The notes below the pieces were generated by a model. That model was not told the DNA's origin. It saw nothing but the letters and a program-made list of their open reading frames with translations, and made no database searches. Below, piece by piece: positions 33,430 through 45,914 of a stretch of DNA of 60,000 bases; within the stretch, counting starts at the first letter, position 1; every line of letters begins with the position of its first letter. The stretch is from Polytrichum commune (lineage: Eukaryota > Streptophyta > Polytrichopsida > Polytrichales > Polytrichaceae), in assembly GCA_950295325.1 (NCBI GenBank), contig OX485806.1, positions 33,358,001 to 33,418,000 on the forward strand. The letters run 5' to 3'. Position numbers and translations under genes: made by a program.

Positions 33430-33495
33430 CTTTTACTAAGTTTAACTAAGTTCAACTAAGCTTCAACTAAGCTTCAACCAAGCTTTAACTAAATT
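33430..33495 (+). repeat. Short tandem array of 11-12-bp units
   Basis: Five to six imperfect copies of TTCAACTAAGC (variants TTTAACTAAG, TTCAACCAAGC) follow each other. The neighbouring TAAATTGGAGTCTTG and TTTTAACTAGAGTCTTG are also near-repeats. Confidence 0.75.
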
Positions 33496-35560
33496 GGAGT
33501 CTTGTCATCCATTATGGAGGAGATCGTTTGAGCGTTTTAACTAGAGTCTTGTTATCCATGGTGGAGGAGTTTATATGGGAGTTGATGGGAAGCTAAAGCC
33601 CGGGTGAGTGTGGGAGCAAACGACCCTTGGAATCATGCGAGTACGCGAATATATAAAGCCCTTCAACAAAAGCTTAGCTTTCCACCTTCAATATCAACTT
33701 TGTTTTAAGAGAAGATGCTCTATGTATGCATGTCGTAATCTTCTTATTGGCCATGCCCTTCTCTCAAGGAGAGTGCAAAAAGAGAGCTAGGGCTCAAGGA
33801 ACTACACTAAATGTCGGTGTGTGTGCAAACACTAATCACTACTCCTACGTCATATGAGTCATAAGCAATTCTCTTTTGTCAATGAAGGAACAATGCAAAT
33901 CTATGACTGTGGTAGATTTGCAAAGTTTTTTTTAGTGATGTAGGATAATTGTCCATGACTCATATGCTTGTAGTGGATATCTTTGTTTTCATCCAAGGCG
34001 AGGATTCCACCTTCACTTGTAAAGTACATAACATTTCAAGTTAACCGTATTGAACCAACGCATTGCTTAATGATCTTGCACTTGAATAACTCTAATTCCA
34101 TGATGCATACTTAGCAATGCTTCTAGGTTAGTATATTATGTATAGTGTTGGGAATGAAGGAAATCGTGTTTTTGATTTTCACTACACCAAATATCAAATA
34201 TTGGATTTAGTGTGGCCAACACTCTCCGTCATTGATTAAATTAATTGTCTTGCAATCGTTGGGTTGCAGCTAGAGAAAGTGTCACATGACACTTGGAACT
34301 TGGTGTTATATGACAAGTCCTCAAGGCCATTTTTATTAACATAACAAATCAATTTTGACTTTACTTTCAATCATATGTTTATGGCAGTGACTATGTCCAT
34401 TTAATTCAACCCCAAACTGCATACAAAGATTGGATGGCAATTTGGTCCATTGTGTTTTCATTATACATGTCACTCGTATTGTACTAAGTAACATGTATCC
34501 AACTAGTAGCTCTATGGGAGCTCTTGCCTCTATGCATACCTTCAAGAGTGTATGCAATTAGAGGTTCTGCCAAAACTACAATATTGTATATTGTTGGGTG
34601 AATCTCATAACAATCATAAATTTCTTCTTTATTCAAAAGCTTGAGGTAAGTGTAAGTAAAAAGGTAGAATAGTTGGCCAAGAATTCGCGGTCTTTACATA
34701 ACTCAACCAAGTAGGAATGTGACAACATGACAAACCCATTCTATAGCGTAGAAATTATTACTTCCATATTATTGAAATTTGATCTAGAAAATGGCATCAA
34801 AAACCTCAAATCAATCGTGTGGAACCCCATGGAATAATTAATGGGCCCTCGACTTGTAAGGCCAAAAGTCTTTTGAAAGATGGGCCTTTATATACAATGG
34901 ATGAGTGTGCACAAACACCACGAACCCAAAGCCAGAGTAGGTACGTTGTTAATGTTAAAACATGTGAACTTATATTATAGTTTTACTTACCCTTCGTCAC
35001 ACAACCATGTGGATCACAATATAAACCACCACGCAATAAAATAATGCGGAACCTTATATTCAAGAGAATTATTTGTGCATTAATCTCTCCACCCATCCTA
35101 CCAAAGCGGGTTGAAAGAAAACTACACTATTTTGGATAAATAATATTCAACAAAGAACAATTTGGAAAGAAAAATGTGTGTTTTCGGTTTTGGTTTGATT
35201 CTTTTTTAATTTAAAAAAAACAAATTCTAAATTCAAATCCGCCCGGATGGATAAGATGGGTATGAGTTGGATCTCACCTAGTTATTAGAGGTCTACCAGA
35301 TGCACATTATTGTGCATCTCGTAGAAACAACATAACTCAAACCATCGATGTTATATAGTGCGGATCAAAATATAGTGTGCATCCCCACAATAATCCCCCC
35401 CTATGCATTTAGTGTCGGTTTCCTCGTTTATAGTGTCAACCCACAGTACTTACCAAAAAGATTATAGCTAAGTATAAATATGGTATTGTACGCCACCCAC
35501 CCATATAACAAACTTACCATAATACTCAATGAATGAGTGATACTGGATGAAATTAATCGT
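33496..35560. other. Intergenic, no gene seen
   Basis: AT-rich. A family M-like end, ACTACACTAAATGTCGG, occurs at 33804 and the opposite-facing GGATTTAGTGTGG at about 34206. These could bracket an eroded element. No protein motif was recognised. Confidence 0.45.
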
Positions 35561-36167
35561 AGTACAAAGATTATCCCAATTAGTGTGTGTTATTGTTCGG
35601 GGTTAAGCAGTGCAATAACGACGTCTTACTCAAGAATTCAATTTCTACTAACGAAAGTTTCATAGGTCATTCGGACATTGTAATAGAACATAAATGACTT
35701 TGCTTGATGCAATATAAGGGCAAGCCCAGTGACCCTACACCTGCATCTGCATTTGCGCTTTCTCATCCACGATGCGGATGCATATGCAGGTTACTGGCCC
35801 AGTCACCCTGCTATTTGCTAAAATTGGATGTAAAATAATACAGGAAATGCAAAACTCCCTGCATTTCGTCGAGATATGCAGGGAGCCTGCTATCAGCTAA
35901 GGACAAACAACTTCATGGCGGCTTTTAACTAAAGACAACTCAATATGGTAGGGCCGCAGAAAACTACAAATCATTTTAGAGGAAATTGTGAGGTAGTAAG
36001 GTAGAATGAGTGGCAGTTTTGCCTGGGTCTGCATCTGCATTCTGGGTGGAGGCCACTTTTCATTCCCGGATGCAGATGCAGATCCAGGAAGGACTGGGCT
36101 TGCTCTTACAATCTTATCAAACAACTCCGAATAGTAACACACACTAATTGGGATTACTCGGTGTACT
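35561..36167. mobile_element. Nested inverted-repeat elements
   Basis: Outer arms 35561-35604 and 36122-36167 share, inverted, CCCAATTAGTGTGTGTTA followed by TTCGG. Inside them, 35715-35758 and 36066-36108 form a second inverted pair with AAGGGCAAGCCCAGT and CTGCATCTGCAT. This looks like one MITE inside another, or one element with subterminal inverted repeats. A target duplication was not resolved. Confidence 0.65.
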
Positions 36168-37250
36168 AAACAGAACAGGTGGTTCCAGGGAGGTCTATGT
36201 ATGTACGTATATAAGTAGTGTATTATACGTCACCGTATCGTATGATTGGGCGTGTAACGTAGATACGGGGATGCATGAATCTACACCAGGGGTACATGAA
36301 ACAATGGGGTGCCATGTCCCTCGGCGAAATATACTCCCCCTTGCTCATTCTGCCTTTTGGGCAAAGTAGGGTTTGAAGAAGGCCCCCCATTGGCCAGTCC
36401 CCTAAAAGGACACTTTGGCCCACTGCTTTATGGGAGGAAAACCCAGTGCCCGGCCCACAGTCGGCTTTTGAGAGGGGACCCGACCAATGGGTGGCCGCCA
36501 GCTGGAAAGGACCGGGGAAAGGCCCCTCCAAGGGCGTAATTGGTCTGAAGGGGAGTTGGAACTAGCCCTCCCATTGGCCCGCTGGAGATGCTCATTAATG
36601 CGAATTCTACCCACTCCATGGATGGCCATGATGATGGCGGCTGACTAGGCAGAGTATATACTGTCAAGCAACGTATCGTGCCTTGGCAACCTTCTATACA
36701 TCACCAACACCACTAATAAAGAGTGTGTTTTATAAGGTAGAAATAGCATAACCCGTGAACCTAAGGTGATTCGCATTGAAGATCCGGTCTCACAATTATG
36801 AGATAATTTTCCAACATACATGAGAAGGATTCGTGAAGAATGCAAGTTGTTTCATGTTTTTGTGCCTTGTAGAAAGTATGCTACAATTTTTCAAAGTGGA
36901 AAGTTGTCAAATCCCCTGTTCGTTCACTAGACTCTCCCTACACCGAACATGGTAATCCGCATTTCCATACATAAGAACATCACCTGAATCGGTTACCTCG
37001 TGAGTGCATTAACACTTGACTCCCATTGGCTACACTAAGTGTGCACGCATTGAAGTTGCCGCCGAGCCGTGATCAGTTTCAGATATGGCACTTCACCATT
37101 GTGACGGCGGTCTAGTGCACGGCTAGAGGGTAGCTAACTACTTGCTTATGGTATTTCTACCTTAGTGTGATGTGGTAACCCTTTCGAGTGACACTTCTTG
37201 TGGTTACGTGTTTGACAATTAGGATTGAGCAAGACAATAACTAGAAGTAC
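36168..37250. other. Intergenic with a GC-rich block
   Basis: The block at about 36340-36592 is clearly richer in GC than its surroundings. It ends in GGCCCGCTGGAGATGCTC, which resembles the end of some plant MITEs, but a matching opposite end was not found. Open frames on both strands across this block look like by-products of GC content. Confidence 0.4.
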
Positions 37251-37409
37251 AGCGAACCCACACTTGTTAGTGTGGACGCCACTAGTGAACGATTCCTATC
37301 AACATGGGCCCACTTTGAGAGTTGGTTTAGCCAATGAGAGCCACTGGTTGCAACAAGTGTTGGTACTCACCGTTCACTGGTGGCCCACACCAGTAAGTGT
37401 GGGTGGGCT
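37251..37409. mobile_element. Family C MITE (about 159 bp)
   Basis: The two halves are inverted copies over about 45 bp. The left has CCCACACTTGTTAGTGTGG and CACTAGTGAACGATTCCTA. The right is the inverse of CCCACCCACACTTACTGGTG and CACCAGTGAACGGT. It is the only uninterrupted copy of the family here and shows what the other two looked like before insertion. Confidence 0.8.
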
Positions 37410-40400
37410 ATATTAGTCACTCCGAGCGTCGGGAACAGCACATCTACCCTTAAGTGTCTAAGGGCCACTTCACACACGGGATTGAAAGCCCATGACCATT
37501 GCATTCGAAGATCTCTCGTTGATCAAAAAAGCAGAGACTGTCCAAGGTGTATTTCAATCATCAATGTCAAGTACGAGTAAGGTTTTTTTATTCTCCTTGA
37601 CATACGACAAATGTATGAAACAAGGTTTCAGCCCCATAAATATATAATATGTGAACTTGATGATGGTGCCCATATCAATTATGTATTTGGTTGTGTATTG
37701 AGACCCCGCATCCTTTGAGGTTGAAACAACGTCTGCTCGAAATTGCCTAAAAGAATCCACCCCATTTCAACACATATGTTGACGAAAATATGTACCTCGG
37801 ATGTTCATTGTGACCATACGGATGGAAGCTTCATAGAGTTAGGATTCCTCATAAAAAAATTTGAGACTTCCATATGCTCCCGAATAAGAAAATCACAACG
37901 GAAACGTGCACGCTAATGTTATCTCGTAGAGGTGGTTGCCGTGACAAAAAGGTCTAGGCTTGGCTTTCGGGGGCTAACTCACTCACCGAACTCGGAAAGG
38001 CACCTTGTGCAAATGCATATGGCATAAGGGATAAGCACGTTCAATGAGATTTAGTTATCAAAATGGATGCAAATTTGGGATACTATCGACACGCATAGCC
38101 AACATTCGATTTACTTTCTCCTCGTGATTGTCGAGATTTGTGAAATTTATCACTTTTGACACATCCACGTAGATGGTTGTTTGGTGATTTGAAATAGGGT
38201 GAAACATATTTGGTTTTGTAATCAAGTTCGACGCAACTCGTGTCTAAAGAACAACATGGGTTATGATCAACTTGCAAGGCCGTGTGGCGTGGGTGAAAAG
38301 GTATAAAGAGCTTATATGTTAATACAAATTGATCACCCCCCTACTCACTTGTATTAATAACTTAAATTCTTAAGTAATTTGGGTACACACTTGCAAGATA
38401 TGATCTAGAAACCAATAATACGTTCAATGTTCATTTAAAGCAATATGAAAGGCAATAGTATGAGTGCGTACAGTCCTAGCCCTTTGCAGATGTACATATG
38501 ACACGTCACTCCCATCCACTTTTAGTGAGGAACGGCGGTGCAACAGTCTCATCAACACCACCATGTTTTCCATTGTATATAGGCGTGAGTCTTGTGTGGT
38601 CACTTTTATAATGCCATATGGAAAATGGTGTTGCTTAATCGGATGTCCATGTGAAGAGGCCCAATACATGTTCGAGTTTTGAAATCATAATCTTTGAACG
38701 AAACTCCTGATACAAGGGAAATAACTGTAATCTTTAAGAATTGATGTGAATTATTCGTGTGAGTCCGTAACCATTTAGAAGATGGCATTATGAGATTGGG
38801 GAAGATGATGACTTCCCCTTAACACAACCCTCACCATCCCCCACCCTCGATCTAGGCCGGCAATCTCCATGATCAAAGGATCTCAAAGGATCTCAAAGGG
38901 AGCTTGTCAAAACGATGATGTCCTATAGCGAATGACAAGATCAAAGACAATGCCATACTTGAACATACTCCCATACTTGAATGCTCACACTCCCATACTT
39001 GAACATCGTGGGCCTCTCCCTACATTTGACCTTGCAACACGGCCCACTAGAATATCAACATTTACAATTGTGAGGGAGCCATGGATGGGCCAATCACTAT
39101 CACCTATGACTCCCCCCCCCCCCCTTCCCCCCAACACACACACACATTGGGTGTACCTATCATGTAAGCGCTCGGTTTTACTTTGGTACTAGAGGAGAAT
39201 AACTTTTTCGTGGTACATCCAAATTCCTCTACATCGTTTATGGTATTTAGTGTCACATTCACCATTTGCAAAGGGCCTACACTTGATGCCTAGAGGTCTC
39301 AAAGTGTCATGTCCGCTAATTGCTATATGATACTATTCATTAACATAAGTTATTTTCTTAAAGTAAAAAAATATTTAGACTCTGACGTAGCACATTGGGA
39401 TACTTGCGATGATAGTTTAGTGTTTTAGTATGCAAGGAGAAGAAGAAACGAGATTGGTGTAACAAATTTGCGTGATGGGCCCGTTGGCCAACTATCACTT
39501 AAACTTAAACTAACCCAATGAAAACAACTTAGGGTACAAGGTCATTGGGAAGATTGAGCTAGTGTCTCGGGGCAATCACACCCCTTACGTTTCGTAACCA
39601 TGTGCGATAATGGGGTATTTAATGGGGGGGTATTTATGCACCTCTGAGTATTTTTTTTCCATCCCTATTTGTAGATAAAGAGCTACTTTGACATATTTTT
39701 TAGCACCCTATATTTATTTGTAATTTTTTAGAGAGGCTCATTTTTGGCACAATATTTTTTTAATAAATTGTACAAGTACCAAATAGTGGACGAAATACTA
39801 TAGCATTGCGAAATTGACTATGTGAGCAACAAACATTCCATACCATTCAAATTCTCATTGATTTGGTTCAACTAGTAGTTCCAATCCTAAACGATTCAAA
39901 GTACCATTCAAAACACAACCAATAGCAATTGGATACTAGTTAAAGGGTTGCCAATAAACATGGAGATAACAAAATATACAAGCTGGAATTTGGACATAAA
40001 CTACACACTTCTTCATCCAAGTAGTCAAACCCATAATTATTCTACTGATCCTACTACACACTTTTAGGGGGATCCTATCTCTATGACCCAATTTGTTTTT
40101 CTACTAATTACAAAAATCAAGGAATTATCCATCACCCTATTTTACATATAATCATGTAGGGTACATATTTCCAATGCTATGGTAGATCTAACAAAATTAT
40201 AAATTCTACCCTAAATGAATTAAATTGACCTTATTTTTTTATCTCACATGGTTCTCTAAAATTCCGATAGTCACCTCCTTGAGGCTAGTGTCTATGAGGA
40301 TGAATGTCACATTGGATCAAGTTTTATAATAACAATCTGTGTTTTTTACTCCTTTATTCCTTCTTCATTAAGCTCATTTCGCATTCATTTGGTTCATTGG

Positions 40401-40799
40401 TGTTTTTCTCAGTCATGTGTGGTTTTGTCCTATGTGTGTGGACTCCTATCACTTTGATTCCAACCTCTATGTCAGCTGTGATAAAAATTTGGCAAGTAGT
40501 CAATGGCTCAAAGTTAGGACAATGCCCATGGCAATGTCTTTTGAATATCCGCAATCTTTAATTGGCATGAATTGTGCTTGCGATAATCTCATAGTTACAT
40601 TCTCTTAATCAACCTATAATCATGATGCAAGTCTTCATAACTGTAATTACCACCTTCATCTTCGGTGGACCTACCAACTTGTCTCAAGAATCACTCACAT
40701 GGGTTAACACAATAGCAACGCGTCAAGGTAGGCTATAACCTTTGTTCATATAATTTAGCCTAATTTTAAAGAATCAAACAATTTCCATTGCTCACAACC
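37410..40799. other. Intergenic, no gene seen
   Basis: It holds a repeat shared with 8025-8540 (CCACTTCACACACGGGA near 37452), short direct repeats of CCCATACTTGAA (38947-39006) and a C13 run at 39112-39124. Short open frames have no recognisable domain. Confidence 0.45.
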
Positions 40800-41447
40800 T
40801 TACACCTCATTAGCAACATATTGGAAAGCCATGTCCAGTGATTCATGACACATTCCAATGGACACCGGGTGGTCTTGAACACCTAGATGGATTCACGCAC
40901 AGAACATATTCAAAGATGTTGAATGGATGTATATAATTCTTGCATGATAGACACCAAAACATATGGAAGAAGCATGACAAACCTTGCATTAAACCCTGAA
41001 CCCATTTGATGGCTCTTTCCCCACAACGAATGCGGTTGGTGTAATGCTAACCCACTCAATATTGTAATGAGCTCCACCATTTTGCGATAGATCTCCACAA
41101 GGATCGTTAGGGCATTGGAGATGGCCAACGCATGCAGACCTCTTGGAAGTCAAACCAAACTCATTTTGGGTGTTTGTTGTTTTGGTTATACACCAAACAT
41201 GTCCGTTATAAATCTTATCTATGCCATGTATTGCCCTACCATAAGCATCAAGAACTCCCCGATCTATAGGTGGCAAAACAAAAATGACATCACCGTCAAA
41301 CATAGAAAGCATATACTTGATATTTTTTTTGACAATGTTATCAAAGTCTAAACCACTTAAGTCATGCCTAGATCTTCTACGACATTTTGTGATTATGAGT
41401 GCATCAAGTATATGGACAGTTGTTGATGCCATAGCGGGACAAACCAA
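40800..41447 (-). pseudogene. Decayed transposon-derived reading frame with CxxC-type motifs
   Basis: One minus-strand frame runs from 41447 to a TAA at 40802-40800, broken by stops at 40989-40991 and near 40890. It shows FDGDVIFVLPPIDRGVLDAY, IYNGHVWCITKTTNTQNE, SACVGHLQCPNDPC, NGGAHYNIEW, CKVC, ARIIYI and IHLGVQDHPVSIG. Cys and His pairs of this kind occur in an N-terminal zinc-binding part of plant transposase-like repeats. I recognise the pattern only loosely and cannot name the superfamily. Its surroundings hold no other part of a transposase that I can read. Confidence 0.5.
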
Positions 41448-43085
41448 AGGTTATTCGGAGCATGTGTGATTGTCTGCAACACTCACATACAATGGTTCGT
41501 ATTAAGATCTTCCTTCAAATGCGCTTCCACATACATGGTGCCCAACAAAAAGCAAATTTTAGACTAAGCAAAATCTCATGAACCACAACAACACCATTTG
41601 GGCCCAATGGGATGGGAAAGGGAATGGAGCCATCCATGGCACGAAGAGATGCCATCAACAAAGACTAGGAATAATTGACACAAATAGGAAGGGAGCTATA
41701 TCATATCAAACCAACATAAACACCAAACATGTGCATGTGAACCAAACCATTAATGAAGGCTTCTATGTCACTGTCAAACAATGTTGTGAAGGGTATATAA
41801 GAGCTTGTTTCTGGTGAATATCTCATTTGGAAGTCAACTAGAGGAGGCAATCCACTTAGTGAACAATTTGGGTCATACTGTTTTAGGTGCCAATGCAAGA
41901 GAGTGAATATGTGACACCTACAAGGAGAAGGAAGAAATGTGGTTTAAAATTTCAAGTACAAAACAACTTCAAAGGGCTAGAGTGGGGAAACAATTGTGTA
42001 AGGTTGAAGAGGGTGACAACACTGAAACCACAAAGATTTTGGTTTTCAAGGACACTAAGTCACAACCATTTATTGTTGGGGATGAGAATTTGGAGGTAGT
42101 TAGTGAAACGATGGAAAAGTCGTCGGCCTCCTAATACGAGGACAAAACCCAACAACCGAAACATGAAAGTGCAAAATGTAATACAATATTGTTTTTCTTT
42201 AATTTGTGTGCAAGATTGTACGGAAGATTGTATGCAATATTGAATATAAGAATGTATGTAGCATTTCCAAGCAAATATATTTCACCCAGATGGAACTTAT
42301 CCACCTCTAACCAAAATCTAAACTAATGAAGTAATGTCAAATCCAACCTTCTAACCTAATCTAACCTCTTTAACCGATGTCCCATATAAACTCTCAAACT
42401 AACCTAACTTCCCAACCCAAACTAAATTCCTAACTTGTAACCCCAAATTTCAAGCTAATAGTTTCACTATAGACATTTTAGTGATATTTAGATGGAAAGC
42501 GTACTTTAATGGATGAAAATAATGAACTATGGACGTGAGAGCTTTGGAGGAGGGGCATGGCAAAAGAATATGAGACCATGTGTGACAAGTAAGATGAGTA
42601 TTGAAAGGACATTCAATCCAAACTTGGGTGATATTGGGAGGCAAAATATAGTAGTGATCACTTCATCGAAGCATGTAAATAATAACATGAAAAATAAGTT
42701 CACAAAGAAGGCTCACATAGGAGAGTAGACTAAATGTGCATGCCAGATTGTGCTAAGCATAAGGTTTATGTCTTGAGGATTGGGAAGTTGTGCTTGTGGA
42801 CACAAATTGGTGGGAGGGGGGGGGGGGGGGGTAATAACAACATGAGCAAACTCACCTACAGTGTGGGCCGAGAATTGTCCTAGTATGGTTTGCATTAGTT
42901 GTAGACGGGTCACTATTTGGTGGTGTGTTGTTTATAGTGTGTGAGGATGGCATGCTAGGTCATTTGGAGACCATGTTTTGTGAATTGTTGTAGGGAGGAT
43001 TCCATGGTGGATAGGAGTACGTTGATCTTGGCTTTTTATTGGGAGATTTCTTCATGCATGATCGTTTTGAGATTGTCATGGGAGA
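41448..43085. other. Intergenic, no gene seen
   Basis: AT-rich. The frames at 41887-42134 have no known motif and could belong to the same decayed element as 40800-41447. A G16 run is at 42816-42831. Confidence 0.4.
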
Positions 43086-43479
43086 TGAGGACCCGGTAAG
43101 GCACCACGGGCCTTGGCTTGGTGGTTAGGGCTCATGGCCCCCAATGAGGAGGTTGTGGGTTCTATTCCCCATGCCGGCGTGGTGCTCACCACCTTAGTCC
43201 ACCCAACTATGGTGGGGGGTCCTTGGACCTTGTTGTATGGGTACCTCAAAGCCCTTTGGGGGGATACCATGTCCGGTATCTTCAAGGCACTAGTGGCTAG
43301 CTAGGAACTAGTATAGTGTGTCACTATAGTGTCCATCCTCGAAAGGGGAGAGTAGTATTGTCCCAGTGTCCCCTTGTCCAGTGGGCATCGGGTCATTGGC
43401 ATTAGGAACGGACACTTTATTCACGCCGGCCCCTTGCTAAAAAGGGACCGGAGTTTCTATCTATCTGAGGACCCGGTAA
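43086..43479 (+). mobile_element. SINE-1, tRNA-like, with 14-bp target duplication
   Basis: The body 43100-43465 (366 bp) is flanked by the perfect duplication TGAGGACCCGGTAA (43086-43099 and 43466-43479). The head has a box A-like TTGGCTTGGTGGTTAGGGC and, about 40 bp on, a box B-like GTGGGTTCTATTCCCC, spaced as in a tRNA gene. The 3' end is a short CTATCTATC repeat rather than poly-A. The open frames inside have no meaning. The intact duplication suggests a fairly recent insertion. Confidence 0.88.
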
Positions 43480-44230
43480 TGTTGATGGCAAAGGCAACAA
43501 CAACGTATGTGTGGTGGTTGAGGTTTGCACCCATGGTCCGAGCAATTGGTGTGGGTTGAGTGTTGTCAATTGAATATCGATGCGGAAAGATACGGATAGT
43601 ATTGTGTAATGTTGCATCAATGGGATTTAGCTTTGGTGACTTCATAATGTGCAGGTAGGAATGCTCTCACAAACAATGTATGTAATGCCCTTGTGCTCAA
43701 TTTGATATGAAGAAGAATGATGCTCTAAGGTGAATTAGATTCATGTAGAAAGTCACTGAGACTTGAGCAAGGAGGCAAGTTTTCTTGCCAGTGGGTGTTG
43801 CCCTCTGTAAGAATCAACTATCTCTTTAGCAAATTGGGCAACAACCCAAAGAAAATATCCTTTAAAGATGGGATTCAAGTTTGATATGCAAGACACGCAT
43901 CATCTAGTCCAGGAGCTTTGACCGCCTCTAGAAGAGGCATATGAACTTTGAATTTGAAAATTCAAACTCTCACATGGATGATTCCCAATTTTGTACATGT
44001 GCATATATATTTTTTTAATTAAGGTTTTACATCCACCATATCATTTAAATTTGAGAAAAAAAAACCAAGATTTCCACTAGCTTTCCCAACTTGACAACTT
44101 CAACTTTGCAATCATTGAATCTTCTCAAATTTTGTTAGAACAATGTTACTTTTCTTCCCACACCTTAATTACAAAGTTGACTTCTAAATGCAAGTGACCG
44201 AGCGAAACAAATGTTAATGATAAGTTATAA
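43480..44230. other. Intergenic, no gene seen
   Basis: AT-rich, no recognised coding sequence or element end. Confidence 0.5.
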
Positions 44231-44699
44231 CACGCCCACATTTACTAGTGTGGGCGATCAACGAATGGCTCCTACCAGCAAATGGCTCCTATCAGCAAGG
44301 GCCCCTTGTAATTTCAATTTGACCAGTGATCACCAGTGGATGTAACTACACTAAATACAAGAACGCATTCACTAACTATCAATAACCCTATGAAAGGAAA
44401 TAACATTAAATGTAAACTCAAACACTAAATATCAACCATGGTAAAATTTGGAAGTTACATGTTTGAATTCAGTGTTAGTAAGGATATGAAAAAAAGGATA
44501 TAATAAAGGAGGTGGCAGTAGGGAAAGTAGCAGCACATTTATGTCTCACACTAATTGTCAAAGAATTGAAAATTAGTGTTGAGCATGGCAGGGTGGTAAC
44601 AACATTAAATATAATCAAACACTAAACATCATATTTAGTGTAGTGTTGACAGGAACCGTTCACTGGTGGTGGCCCATACCAGTAAGTGTGGGTGGGCTA
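44231..44699. mobile_element. Family C MITE interrupted by a family M MITE
   Basis: The left half (from 44231: CGCCCACATTTACTAGTGTG, then AACGAATGGCTCCTACCA) and the right half (to 44699: inverse of CCCACCCACACTTACTGGTA, then CAGTGAACGGTTCCT) pair as in the intact copy at 37251-37409. The family M element at 44346-44643 separates them. Confidence 0.8.
44346..44643 (+). mobile_element. Family M MITE, complete copy 1 (298 bp)
   Basis: The ends are CTACACTAAATACAAG and the inverse CATATTTAGTGTAG. Internal landmarks shared with the other copies are CAATAACCCTATGAAAG, TGGAAGTTACATGTTTGAAT, GGAGGTGGCAGTAGGGAA and GGGTGGTAACAACATTAAAT. TA lies just outside CACTAAAT on both sides, which fits a TA duplication. 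Non-coding. Confidence 0.85.
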
Positions 44700-45115
44700 T
44701 TAGTGAACTCACATATATACCCCCAACATCAAGGGTGGCATGAAAATTCCAAGTTCACTTGGAATGTAACCGTCCCAAGGCAATCAACAAAGGATTAAAG
44801 AGGTTTGGCAGACGGTGACTTACACGGCCGGTCAAAAACGTGGAATAAATTAGTGTGGGCTTGCTTGATGACGATCGAGGCGGGCCCTTTATTGTGGGTT
44901 AATAAATAAGGCCCTCAATATTGGACCTTCTTATTATATGGGGTCAGGGCTCGCCCATGTGGCAGAAAGTGAAATCCCGAGGTGAAGCCCGATTGGTGGA
45001 GGGAGGCTTGGCTATTATCCAAAAAGGACGCGGCCACGTCGGCCGAGGTGTCGGGCCTCTTATAAACTCGGGCTTTGCCTGACCGACAAGATTTGGCAAT
45101 GAATGACCTGGCTCA
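44700..45115. other. Intergenic, no gene seen
   Basis: Mixed-GC sequence between the nested MITEs and the SINE-2 array. It has no motif-bearing reading frame. Confidence 0.45.
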
Positions 45116-45914
45116 CCGTACCCTAGTCAACCGCGTTTCCGATCAATTCATTCTCCCCGTCCATTGGTCCAAAATGACCCTAAACTACTGGATGATGGTG
45201 GAGAGTTACTCAAATCTCAAGGAAGAGGTTGGCGGTTCGATTCCCGACTGTGAAATCTCCTCTCTACTTGACTGAACCACTTGCCAGGTGGTCAACTGCC
45301 TCCTGTGCTTTGGCGTTGGCGTGTCGGCCTTCTGTCTCAACAAAGAAAATAAAAAACAAAAACAGTAAAAAAAAACAAGCTCACCGTCCGTTACTATGTC
45401 AACCGCGTTTCCGAACAATTCATTCTCCCCGTCCATTGGTCCAAGATGACCCTAAACTATTGGATGATGGTGGAGAGATACCCAAATCTCAAGGACGAGG
45501 TTGGCGGTTCAATTCCCGGCTGTGAAATCTCCTCTCTACTTGACTGGAAAACTTGTCAGGTGGTCAACTGCCTCATGTGCTTTGGCGTTGGCATGTCGGC
45601 CTTCTGTCTCAACAAAAAAAAACAAAAAACAAAAACAATCTCACCGTCCGTTACTATGTCAACCGCATTTCCAAACAATTCATTCTCCCCGTCCATTGGT
45701 CCAAGATGACCCTAAACTACTGGATGATGGTGGAGAGATACCCAAATCTCAAGGACGAGGTTGGCGGTTCGATTCCCGGCTGTGAAATCTCCTCTCTACT
45801 TGACAAAAACACTTGCCAGGTGGTCAACTGCCTCCTGTGCTTTGGCGTTGGTCTGTCAGCCTTCTATCTCAACAAAGAAAATAAAAAACAAAAACAAAAA
45901 TAAAAAACAAGCTC
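45116..45914 (+). repeat. Tandem array of three SINE-2 units (260-272 bp each)
   Basis: Units start at 45116, 45383 and 45643, each beginning ACCGT and followed by TCAACCGCGTTTCCGA or a close variant. Each contains CTGGATGATGGTGGAGAG, then GGTTGGCGGTTCGATTCCCG (box B-like), CCTCTCTACTTGAC, TCAACTGCCTCCTGTGCTTT, and ends in an A-rich AACAAAAAACAAAAAC tail. These are SINE hallmarks. Units are highly similar, so the array is recent. The same motif is dispersed singly at 33165, 46178 and 48715. Confidence 0.8.

Noticed and set aside
36340-36592. GC-rich block as a possible gene
   Set aside because: Overlapping frames occur on both strands, none with a motif, and the right end resembles a MITE terminus. 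Without a matching left end I do not call it an element either.
43105-43180. Possible tRNA gene
   Set aside because: The box A-like and box B-like motifs are there, but the flanking stems of a tRNA do not form clearly and the unit continues for 290 bp to a simple-repeat tail with a target duplication. It is a SINE head.
45446-45903. Repeated open frames with the same peptide (SSLLD, CFGVG)
   Set aside because: The peptide repeats only because the SINE-2 units are tandem copies. Frames shift between units, and there is no start context or domain.
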